Below are positions 1 through 5,356 of a stretch of 5,356 nt of DNA, piece by piece; the first letter of the stretch is position 1, and each line of letters begins with the position of its first letter. Where the stretch lies: NCBI GenBank assembly GCA_964354365.1, contig CAYGZM010000219.1, positions 1 to 5,356 of the forward strand, in the 5' to 3' direction. The notes under the pieces are model-generated. The model did no database searches. It was not told where the DNA came from and was given only the letters and a program-made list of their open reading frames with translations. The DNA comes from CAYGZM01 sp964354365 (GTDB lineage: Bacteria; Planctomycetota; Phycisphaerae; Sedimentisphaerales; Anaerobacaceae). Position numbers and translations under genes: made by a program.

Positions 1-2100
1 CTGTGGGTGAGCTGCGAGGATACAAGCCCCGATTTGGGGTGCTACGGCGACAAGTACGCAGTGACGCCGAACATCGACAAGCTCGCGGCCCAGGGCGTGC
101 GGTACGAGAATTGCTTCACGCACGCCGGCGTCTGTGCGCCTTCTCGCAGCGGGCTGATAACCGGGATGTATCCGACCACAATCGGCACGCATCAGATGCG
201 CTGCAGCGGCGTGCCGCCCGCCAATGTCAAATGCTTCCCCGAGTATCTAAGGGCTGAGGGCTACTACTGCACCAACAACTCCAAGACGGACTATCAGTTC
301 GACCCGCCCTTTACCGCCTGGGACGAGTCTAGCGGCAAGGCCCACTGGCGCAACCGCGCGGCGGGCCAGCCGTTCTTTGCCGTCTTCAATTTCACCATTT
401 CGCACGAAAGTCAGGTCCGAAATCACAGCAAGGGGATGCTCGACAGAATTGAGAAGTTAGGCCCAGCCAAGCACGACCCCGCCGAGGCAAAGCTTCCGCC
501 ATATTATCCCGACACGCCTGTTGTACGGCGTGATATGGCGCAGTATTACGATGTCGTGACGCTGATGGATCAGCAGGTGGGCGACGTCCTCAAGCAGCTC
601 GAAGAGGACGGCCTGGCCGATGATACGATAGTCTGGTTCTGGGGCGACCACGGGCGCGGCCTGCCGCGACACAAACGATGGATTTACGACTCAGGCATAC
701 GGGTCCCGCTGATTGTCAAGGTTCCTGAGAAGTGGCGGAAGCTTGCAATGCCGAAGAATCCCGATGCCCTCAAGACCGGCACTGCCAATGACGACCTCGT
801 TGCGTTCATCGATTTTGCACCGACCATGCTCTCGCTAACCGGGGTCAAGATACCAGAACACATACAGGGCAGGGCGTTCTTGGGTGCGCAGAAGGCTGAG
901 CCGCGCGAGTATATTTTCGCCGCGCGCGACCGAATGGACGAGGCGTACGACCTGATCCGCGCCGTGCGCGACAAGCGCTATAAATATATCCGCAACTATA
1001 TGTGGTACGTCACCCGAGGACAGGACATCAACTATATGAACGAGATGCCGACGATGCAGGAGATGCGCCGGCTCAACGCCGAAGGCAAGCTGAAAGGCCC
1101 GCAGCTACAGTACTTCGAGCCGACCAAGCCAGTTGAGGAGCTTTACGACACCAAGACCGACCCGCACGAGGTCAACAACCTCGCCGGCAAGTCGAAGTAC
1201 AAAAAAGTGCTGGAACGGATGCGCGAGGTCCACGCCAGGTGGGCCAGGGAGACCGGCGACATCGGGCTTATGCCGGAGCCGGAATTCGACGAGATCAAAC
1301 AGCCGGGCGGCCAGGTCCGGAAGACCGCCGAGCCGGTATTCTGGACGCCGAAATGGCCGGTAGGGGCTGGAGCGGAGAAAGCCAGCCGCGTCACAATCTC
1401 CTGCCCGACGCCCGGTGCCTCGATAGCGTATCGTATTGACGACGAGGGTAAGAGCAAAGGCGGCTGGATACTATACGCCAAGGCCGTCTGGCTCCGCGAA
1501 GGCCAGACGCTGCACGCGAAGGCCTGCCGCATCGGCTTTAAGGACAGCGGCGAGGCGACGTTCAAGGTCGGCGACAACACGCCGGCCAAGCAACCGCAGA
1601 CGCCCGATACCGACCCCGACCACTGGCGCAACAAGGTCGCCTGGGAGATGCTTGAGCGATTGCGCGAGATAAAGGCCCTCGACGGCCAGGGCGAGAAGGC
1701 GATACCGCAATACACGCAGGCCCTGGGCGACAAGCACGCCTCGGTTCGCTACTGGGCCGTGATCGGCTTGCACACGGGCTGTACGTCGGCGAAGGATAAG
1801 GAGCTTGGCGTATCGGCCCTTGAGAAAATGCTCAAAGACCCTGCTGCGGTTGTCCGTGTTGCAGCGGCGCACGCCCTTTGCGACTGGGGCCGGGAGAAAG
1901 ATGCTCTGCCTATTCTCATTGAGGGCCTGTCTGCTACTGACAAGACGGACAAGGCCCGGCTCTATGCGCTTATCGCCCTGAACAAGATCGGCGAGAAGGC
2001 CCGCCCCGCACTGCCCCAGATACAGGCGGCATTGAAAGATTCTGACAACTACGTTCAGCGGGTGGCGCGAACCACGCTGGATCGGCTGGAAAACAAATGA
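1..2100 (+). CDS. Sulfatase (formylglycine-dependent, heparan N-sulfatase-like) with C-terminal beta domain and HEAT repeats; 5' partial
   Basis: Likely exported type I sulfatase hydrolysing sulfate esters or N-sulfates of glycans; the substrate is not known. The frame is open from base 1 and already starts inside the first conserved strand (LWVSCEDTSPDLGCYGD), so the GTG at 7 is not the true start and the N-terminus, with any signal peptide, lies upstream. Counting base 1 as codon 1, I see the metal-binding pair Glu6-Asp7, the formylglycine motif CAPSR followed by SGLITG with Cys45 (bases 133-135), Lys95, His135, Asp216-His217 in the GDHG motif and the downstream HKRW (about 224-227). The sulfatase domain runs to about residue 430. 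Residues about 455-525 resemble a chitobiase C-terminal/Fn3-associated beta domain (PTPGASIAYRIDD onward). Residues about 545-699 are alpha-helical HEAT-like repeats. It needs a formylglycine-generating enzyme, not present here. Family assignment is firm; the precise subfamily is inferred. Confidence 0.95.
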   Translation: MWVSCEDTSPDLGCYGDKYAVTPNIDKLAAQGVRYENCFTHAGVCAPSRSGLITGMYPTTIGTHQMRCSGVPPANVKCFPEYLRAEGYYCTNNSKTDYQFDPPFTAWDESSGKAHWRNRAAGQPFFAVFNFTISHESQVRNHSKGMLDRIEKLGPAKHDPAEAKLPPYYPDTPVVRRDMAQYYDVVTLMDQQVGDVLKQLEEDGLADDTIVWFWGDHGRGLPRHKRWIYDSGIRVPLIVKVPEKWRKLAMPKNPDALKTGTANDDLVAFIDFAPTMLSLTGVKIPEHIQGRAFLGAQKAEPREYIFAARDRMDEAYDLIRAVRDKRYKYIRNYMWYVTRGQDINYMNEMPTMQEMRRLNAEGKLKGPQLQYFEPTKPVEELYDTKTDPHEVNNLAGKSKYKKVLERMREVHARWARETGDIGLMPEPEFDEIKQPGGQVRKTAEPVFWTPKWPVGAGAEKASRVTISCPTPGASIAYRIDDEGKSKGGWILYAKAVWLREGQTLHAKACRIGFKDSGEATFKVGDNTPAKQPQTPDTDPDHWRNKVAWEMLERLREIKALDGQGEKAIPQYTQALGDKHASVRYWAVIGLHTGCTSAKDKELGVSALEKMLKDPAAVVRVAAAHALCDWGREKDALPILIEGLSATDKTDKARLYALIALNKIGEKARPALPQIQAALKDSDNYVQRVARTTLDRLENK

Positions 2101-2138
2101 CCCACTGTCGGAATCCTTCACCGCCGAGAATCCAGGCA

Positions 2139-2332
2139 TATTGGTTCGATAAGTTCTGCAAAATTGCAGGTTAGACCTATATTGTTGAAGAAAATCTCTT
2201 TTATGATTTTCTTCAATAATTACCTAAGCGATTGCGAGGCAATACGTTGCCATCGAAAAGAAAAAATCAACAAACGATTTTTTCTTTTCCAAGCAGGCCT
2301 AACCTGCAATTTTGCAGAAGCCTTTATTGGTT
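2139..2332. repeat. 8-bp direct repeat TATTGGTT flanking the palindromic element
   Basis: TATTGGTT occurs at 2139-2146 and again at 2325-2332, just outside the two ends of the palindromic element at 2154-2319. The copies stand 7 bases from its left arm and 5 bases from its right arm. This could be a target-site duplication left by insertion of a segment spanning about 2147-2324. However, the bases between each copy and its arm are not clearly inverted, so chance is possible. Confidence 0.35.
2154..2319. repeat. 166-base multi-arm palindromic element (long terminal inverted repeat closing three hairpins)
   Basis: The ends form an exact 21-bp inverted repeat (2154-2174 with 2299-2319). After one mismatch it extends by three more pairs, to 2178 and 2295. 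Inside are three further stems. Arm 1 pairs 2181-2196 with 2205-2220, 16 pairs with one G-T, and an 8-base loop. Arm 2 pairs 2238-2242 with 2247-2251 around TACG, with a lower CGAT/ATCG pairing at 2229-2232 and 2252-2255. Arm 3 pairs 2255-2268 with 2276-2289, 14 perfect pairs with loop AACAAAC. About three quarters of the bases can pair, giving a four-helix junction. Arms 1 and 3 are purine-rich and alike, which suggests duplication. No plausible gene lies inside. It could be a non-autonomous mobile element (MITE-like), a structured leader RNA of the gene at 2351, or both. The structure is seen directly; the function is unknown. Confidence 0.85.
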
Positions 2333-2337
2333 TGTCT

Positions 2338-2344
2338 AAAGGAG
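2338..2344 (+). promoter_or_regulatory. Ribosome binding site of the exported nitrilase gene
   Basis: AAAGGAG lies six bases before the ATG at 2351 and matches the Shine-Dalgarno consensus well. It decides the start in favour of 2351 over the in-frame ATG at 2312, which falls inside the right arm of the palindromic element and would put charged residues ahead of the signal peptide. Confidence 0.8.
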
Positions 2345-2350
2345 TTCAGG

Positions 2351-3718
2351 ATGAATAGGAAGTTAGCGATTTTTGTTGTGTGTGCCGTTTGTCTTGGGGC
2401 CGGTTTGTTTGCGGAGAGCGGGAAGGCCGATGAGCTTGTATCTAATCCGGTGTTTGCATTGTCCGACGGGCAGAAACTGCCGGAAGGGTGGTCTGTGTGG
2501 CAGCCCGAATGGGGGCAAGCAGCGTGCACAGTCAAAGGCACGGCTGGCGGACTTCTGATTGAGGGAACGGATCCTTATGCAGTCGGCGGCATCACACAGG
2601 ATATCAAGGGTATCGAGGGCGGCGGGGCTTATGCGGTAAAGGCGCTCTGCGAATTGCGGAAAGTGCGCGCTGCATACCAGTCGGTGCTCGTGCGTGTTGA
2701 CTGGACCGGCGACGGCAAGCTCCTGCACCCGGCGGGGATGCTCGTGCGAGGCCCAACTATTGAGGGGAACGCGGGGCGGTTCGATGATGTGCTTGTCGCG
2801 CCCGAAGAGGCGGACGGGGCACGTGTGTCGCTCGAAGTGAAGTGGCCGCAGGGCGGCTCGGTGGTCTGGAAGAGCGTTAGTATGCAGCCGACGGCCAAAC
2901 CGCCGCCCCGGAAGGTTAAGGTCGGAACGGTGTATCTTCGCCCCAAGAACAGCACGCCCGACAAGAATCTGGAGCTTTGGTGCGAGCAGATTGATGCGGC
3001 GGGCAAGCTCGGACTCGATATCGTCTGTCTCGGCGAGACGATCAAGGCGGTCGGCGCCGGCTGTACCCTCAAGCAGTGCGCCGAGCCGATACCCGGACCG
3101 AGCACCGGGCAGTTGGGCCGGGCGGCTAAGAAGAACAATATATGGGTCGTTGCAAGCCTTAACGAGCAGGTCGGCGACGTTGTGTATAATACGGCTGTGC
3201 TGATAGACCGCAAAGGGCAGCTTGCCGGCAAGTACCGCAAGGTCCATCTGCCGCGCGAGGAATGGAATAAGGGCGTCCGTCCGGGCGATGAATACCCCGT
3301 CTTCGAGACGGACTTCGGAAAAATCGCGATTCAGATATGCTACGACTGGTTCTTCCCTGAGCCGGAGTCGATATTTGCCCTTCGCGGTGCCGAGATAATT
3401 TTTGCGCCGACCTGGGGCAACACGCTGCCGGACGAGGACGGCTGCGTCAACGGAGAGACCGTATTCCGCGTTCGCGCCCGCGACAATGGCGTGTATATGG
3501 TCCCATCCGTTTACGACGGCAACAGCCTCATCATCGATCCTATGGGCAGAATCCTAACAAGCAGCAACGGCAAGACAGGCGTCTTCTGGGCAGAGATCGA
3601 CTTGAATAAGCGAGAGCCTCTAAAGTGGGTCGGCTATTGGCGCTCCATCGCGCCGCGTCACCGAATGCAGACCACCTACGGTCCCTTGCTGGAGCAGCAG
3701 ACAGGGCCAACATACTGA
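2351..3718 (+). CDS. Exported carbon-nitrogen hydrolase (nitrilase superfamily) with N-terminal beta-sandwich-like domain
   Basis: 455-residue protein predicted to cleave a C-N bond (amide or related) outside the cytoplasm; the substrate is unknown. Residues 1-21 form a classical signal peptide (MNRK, then a hydrophobic stretch ending GLFA), probably cut near Ala21. Residues about 28-180 start NPVFALSDGQKLPEGWSVW and look like a galactose-binding or CBM4_9-type jelly roll. The nitrilase domain occupies about 188-440. The family triad is visible: Glu229 in DIVCLGE, Lys297 in KYRKVHLP and Cys330 in IQICYDWFFPE, with the supporting Glu303. The family core is usually about 260-300 residues, so the extra length is the N-terminal module. 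It follows the sulfatase on the same strand after 250 bases holding the palindromic element, so co-transcription is possible but not shown. The ATG at 2351 is chosen for its Shine-Dalgarno site and signal peptide. The fold is sure; the N-terminal domain type is inferred from its pattern. Confidence 0.93.
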   Translation: MNRKLAIFVVCAVCLGAGLFAESGKADELVSNPVFALSDGQKLPEGWSVWQPEWGQAACTVKGTAGGLLIEGTDPYAVGGITQDIKGIEGGGAYAVKALCELRKVRAAYQSVLVRVDWTGDGKLLHPAGMLVRGPTIEGNAGRFDDVLVAPEEADGARVSLEVKWPQGGSVVWKSVSMQPTAKPPPRKVKVGTVYLRPKNSTPDKNLELWCEQIDAAGKLGLDIVCLGETIKAVGAGCTLKQCAEPIPGPSTGQLGRAAKKNNIWVVASLNEQVGDVVYNTAVLIDRKGQLAGKYRKVHLPREEWNKGVRPGDEYPVFETDFGKIAIQICYDWFFPEPESIFALRGAEIIFAPTWGNTLPDEDGCVNGETVFRVRARDNGVYMVPSVYDGNSLIIDPMGRILTSSNGKTGVFWAEIDLNKREPLKWVGYWRSIAPRHRMQTTYGPLLEQQTGPTY

Positions 3719-3745
3719 ATGCTTCACTGCCGGGCAGCGTTTTGG

Positions 3746-3878
3746 CTAATTAGTTCCTGTTGCGGAAACAGCATTTGTCATTCCTGCGAAAGCAGGAATC
3801 CAGTTTTTTCGCCATAGACCCCTGCTTTCGCAGGGGTGACATTGCCACTTTCGGCTTTCCGCAACAGATACTGATTAG
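3746..3878. repeat. Nested inverted-repeat element with two opposed GAAA-capped hairpins (dRS3-like dispersed repeat type)
   Basis: The outer arms pair 3746-3768 with 3856-3878. This includes a 12-bp exact block (CTGTTGCGGAAA at 3757-3768 with 3856-3867) and an outer CTAAT-AGT block broken by three mismatches. Inside are two copies of the same unit in opposite orientation, 3777-3800 and 3817-3840, which also pair with each other apart from four transition differences. Each copy is an 8-bp stem: 3780-3787 with 3792-3799 around GAAA, and 3818-3825 with 3830-3837 around TTTC (GAAA on the minus strand). The unit GTCAYYCCTGCGAAAGCAGG resembles short repeats dispersed through many bacterial genomes. 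It sits between convergent genes, which is typical of such repeats. The arrangement is directly visible; mobility is inferred. Confidence 0.85.
3780..3809 (+). terminator. Possible intrinsic terminator for the exported nitrilase gene
   Basis: An 8-bp stem with a GAAA loop (3780-3799) is followed four bases later by six T residues (3804-3809). It lies about 60 bases after the stop codon at 3718. The spacing between stem and T run is slightly long. The mirrored hairpin at 3818-3837 has no matching T run on the minus strand, so it is less likely to stop trmB transcription. Confidence 0.5.
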
Positions 3879-3923
3879 TTTCTGTGCAGACCACTATTGC
3901 GTGTCCTGTGCTTTGTGGCCACT

Positions 3924-4547
3924 TTATATCTTCTTTGCGGCAATGGTGTGGATTTCTCGTTTGTCTTTAACGTACTTTTGCTCGTAGTTTGTGCCGGTTA
4001 TCTCGCCCGGCTCGGCGCCGGTCGTGGGCGCAAATTCGATCTGCTCGAACCTGTCGCCCCGTTCGACAATCAATTCCTTTATCACCTCGAAATACTCGGC
4101 GTGATCGGTGGTGATTCTGATCTGTCCCCCCGTCTTCAGGCACCTCAGAAGCTGCTCCAAATTAGCCGGACACAGGAACCGTCTCTTGTGGTGGCGTTTT
4201 TTCGGCCAGGGATCGGGGAAGTAAATGTGGAAACATTCGACCGAATCGTCCGGGACGAATTCCGCTATGAACGAAGCCGCTTCCGTGCGGATTATGCGGA
4301 CGTTGGCAAGTCCCCACCTGCCTATTCGGTCAACCGCGTAGCGGTAGTATTTGCGGGCCCATTCGATGCCGAGGAAGTCGATGTCACTGTGCGTCTTTGC
4401 CTGGTTTAACAGGAAGGTTCCTTTCCCGGCCCCTACCTCGATATGGACCGGGCCGTCACGTCCGAAAACGCGGGCAAAGTCCACTCTGTTGCCCAAATCT
4501 TCCGGCTTGAGCGACACTGAGGGGTAGTCTTTAAGAGTCCTGTGCAT
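3924..4547 (-). CDS. trmB: tRNA (guanine-N7-)-methyltransferase TrmB
   Basis: 207-residue cytoplasmic enzyme that transfers a methyl group from S-adenosylmethionine to N7 of guanosine 46 in the tRNA variable loop. The class I methyltransferase core is visible: the SAM-binding glycine motif HIEVGAGKGTFL (residues 35-46), Glu62 in GIEWARKYYRYAVDR and the acidic position at Glu89. The family signature YFPDPWPKKRHHKRR (109-123) carries the catalytic-region Asp112. The C-terminal motif TGTNYEQKY (184-192) is also a TrmB hallmark. Length is normal for a short bacterial TrmB. The gene converges on the exported nitrilase gene and diverges from the isochorismatase-like gene, so it is probably a single-gene unit. 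The ATG has no clear Shine-Dalgarno sequence before it (leader ends TAATTTAACGG). The start is chosen because it gives a full-length N-terminus. Confidence 0.96.
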   Translation of the reverse strand: MHRTLKDYPSVSLKPEDLGNRVDFARVFGRDGPVHIEVGAGKGTFLLNQAKTHSDIDFLGIEWARKYYRYAVDRIGRWGLANVRIIRTEAASFIAEFVPDDSVECFHIYFPDPWPKKRHHKRRFLCPANLEQLLRCLKTGGQIRITTDHAEYFEVIKELIVERGDRFEQIEFAPTTGAEPGEITGTNYEQKYVKDKREIHTIAAKKI

Positions 4548-4602
4548 CCGTTAAATTAGACAAATAACACACGTCCGGGCAAAACGCACTATCTTACGGC
4601 CC

Positions 4603-4608
4603 ATTATA
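4603..4608 (-). promoter_or_regulatory. Candidate -10 box (TATAAT) for trmB
   Basis: The minus strand reads TATAAT, an exact sigma-70 -10 consensus, 55 bases upstream of the trmB ATG. I do not see a convincing -35 hexamer at 16-18 bases further upstream, so the call rests on the -10 match and its position in the divergent intergenic region. Confidence 0.4.
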
Positions 4609-4772
4609 CAGTACGGCGGGACTCTCAGCTACGTTTTGGGCGTCGTTCCGCTTGTCCGCTCGAGCCGGCCTCCAATGCCACAACTAAAGTGACCACCCGG
4701 ATTATTCGATAAAAAATGCGAACCGAAGATCGGCTTAGGCGTATAAATCTATAGGACCGAAGCGCGTAAGCC

Positions 4773-4780
4773 AAGGAAGG
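4773..4780 (+). promoter_or_regulatory. Ribosome binding site of the isochorismatase-like gene
   Basis: AAGGAAGG lies ten bases before the ATG at 4791 and supports that start. The spacing is slightly longer than ideal but normal. Confidence 0.6.
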
Positions 4781-4790
4781 AATTGCTAAA

Positions 4791-5356
4791 ATGATTCTGC
4801 AATTGGTTAGAGCGCGGCGCAAACAGGTTCTCATTGACGTCGATACCCAGAAAGACTTCCTGTTGGCCGAAGGCAGGGCCTGTGTCAGGAACCACCGGAG
4901 GGTGCTGGGGCACATTCGCAGGGTGATGGCGTGGGCGAGAGTCAGAGGCATCCCGATCATCTCACTTGCCGAGGTTCATCCCAATAACAACGGCGAAAGC
5001 GAGTTCGGTTACTGTATTGACGGCACAGAGGGGCAGAGGAAGGTGCATTACACCCTTGTGAGTAACCGGGTGAGCTTTCCGGCGGATGGGCACAACGATT
5101 TACCCAGAGACATGCTCCGGCAGTATAGCCAAGTGATTCTTCACAAGCGTTGCGTTGATCCGTTTGAGGAGCCTCGGATTGACCGTTTGCTCAGTGAAAT
5201 GAGGGCCAACGAGTTCATCGTCATCGGCTCGGCCGCTGAAGGGGCGGTTAAGGCAACGGTTTTGGGATTGCTGCAGCGGGGAAAAAGGGTCACCGTCGTC
5301 GCCGACGCCGTCGGCTCACACAACAAAAGGGAGGCCAAGCTCGCGCTGCGCAAGGT
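4791..5356 (+). CDS. Isochorismatase-fold (cysteine hydrolase family) protein lacking the usual catalytic cysteine; 3' partial
   Basis: 188 complete codons are visible before the window ends; the frame stays open from ATG 4791. The protein begins MILQLVRARRKQVLIDVDTQKDF. Family landmarks in order are Asp18 in IDVDTQKDF (the position of the catalytic Asp), the strand and loop RGIPIISLAEVHP (52-64), Lys119 in VILHKRCVDPFEEP (the catalytic Lys position) and the core FIVIGSAAEGAVKATVLGLLQRG (142-164) followed by VTVVADAVGS. Cysteine hydrolases such as nicotinamidase have Cys where this protein has Ala152 (codon GCG at 5244-5246). Isochorismatases such as EntB and PhzD also lack this Cys, so it may use Asp/Lys chemistry or be a non-catalytic binding protein. 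The substrate is unknown. The gene is divergent from trmB with its own Shine-Dalgarno site. Only a short C-terminal part should be missing, given the usual family length of about 180-220 residues. Confidence 0.88.
   Translation, partial: MILQLVRARRKQVLIDVDTQKDFLLAEGRACVRNHRRVLGHIRRVMAWARVRGIPIISLAEVHPNNNGESEFGYCIDGTEGQRKVHYTLVSNRVSFPADGHNDLPRDMLRQYSQVILHKRCVDPFEEPRIDRLLSEMRANEFIVIGSAAEGAVKATVLGLLQRGKRVTVVADAVGSHNKREAKLALRK

Larger units (their letters stand above)
4548..4790. other. Divergent intergenic region between trmB and the isochorismatase-like gene
   Basis: 243 bases without a supported gene. It holds a TATAAT box on the minus strand for trmB, a weak TATAAA at 4742-4747 that could serve the plus-strand gene 44 bases downstream, and the Shine-Dalgarno site at 4773-4780. 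I found no long inverted repeat, tRNA-like fold or terminator here. Confidence 0.6.

Noticed and set aside
7..9. GTG at base 7 as the true start of the sulfatase
   Set aside because: The open frame continues to base 1 and the residues Leu-Trp before it fit the first beta strand of the sulfatase core, so the gene starts upstream of the window.
1143..2139. Long minus-strand open frames (1143-1733 and 1471-2139) opposite the sulfatase C-terminal half
   Set aside because: These are GC-driven antisense shadows. The plus-strand frame is continuous with recognisable sulfatase, beta and HEAT-like segments.
2170..2303. Integron attC-like core sites: GTTAGAC at 2170-2176 and GCCTAAC at 2297-2303 match the GTTRRRY and RYYYAAC boxes
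   Set aside because: In an attC site RYYYAAC comes first and GTTRRRY last. Here the order is reversed on both strands, and no integrase or cassette gene is present. The match follows from the arms containing GTTAG.
2154..2319. Retron-type noncoding RNA (inverted ends enclosing hairpins)
   Set aside because: No reverse transcriptase gene is adjacent on either strand, and the neighbours are ordinary enzymes. The resemblance is only in general layout.
2164..2358. Short plus-strand open frame of 64 codons across the palindromic element
   Set aside because: It is made almost entirely of the inverted repeats, has no ribosome site and no recognisable protein features, and overlaps the real start at 2351.
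2363..3247. 294-codon minus-strand open frame opposite the exported nitrilase gene
   Set aside because: Antisense shadow; the plus strand has a signal peptide, Shine-Dalgarno site and catalytic triad.
3727..3743. Small hairpin with CTGC/GCAG stem followed by CGTTTT just after the nitrilase stop codon
   Set aside because: The stem is only four pairs with a three-base loop and a short T run. The hairpin with six Ts at 3780-3809 is a better terminator.
3897..4409. 170-codon plus-strand open frame opposite trmB
   Set aside because: It is the antisense shadow of trmB, whose minus-strand product carries all the family motifs.
4625..4960. 111-codon minus-strand open frame overlapping the divergent promoter region and the start of the isochorismatase-like gene
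   Set aside because: No homologous motifs, no ribosome site, and it runs antisense to a gene with clear family landmarks.

Overview
The window looks like chromosomal DNA of a planctomycete-type bacterium, with Phycisphaerae or Sedimentisphaerales as my best guess. It has moderately high GC coding DNA, a formylglycine sulfatase of the type abundant in Planctomycetota, an exported nitrilase-family protein, a housekeeping trmB gene and dispersed palindromic repeats. The taxonomic call is inferred from protein style and gene content; no rRNA or marker phylogeny is possible here.

Layout from left to right: (1) the 3' part of a large plus-strand sulfatase gene (1-2100) that enters from upstream, with the active site intact and an added C-terminal beta domain and HEAT-like repeats. 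(2) A 250-base intergenic gap (2101-2350) almost filled by a 166-base palindromic element (2154-2319). Long inverted termini close three internal hairpins, and an 8-base direct repeat lies just outside on both sides. (3) A plus-strand gene (2351-3718) for a secreted protein that joins an N-terminal beta-sandwich-like domain to a nitrilase/amidase domain with its Glu-Lys-Cys triad. (4) A 205-base gap between convergent genes (3719-3923) with a second palindromic element (3746-3878). It is built from two inverted copies of a GAAA-capped hairpin inside an outer inverted repeat, and includes a likely terminator. (5) trmB on the minus strand (3924-4547). (6) A 243-base divergent promoter region (4548-4790). 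(7) The 5' part of an isochorismatase-fold gene (4791 to the window end) whose usual catalytic cysteine position is alanine.

The sulfatase and the exported amidase lie on the same strand and fit a role in degrading sulfated or N-substituted glycans outside the cytoplasm. That functional link is an inference from co-location. trmB and the isochorismatase-like gene look unrelated to that module. The most unusual items are the two palindromic elements, especially the multi-arm one at 2154-2319, and the nucleophile-less isochorismatase-fold protein. No CRISPR array, rRNA, tRNA or complete transposase gene was seen.
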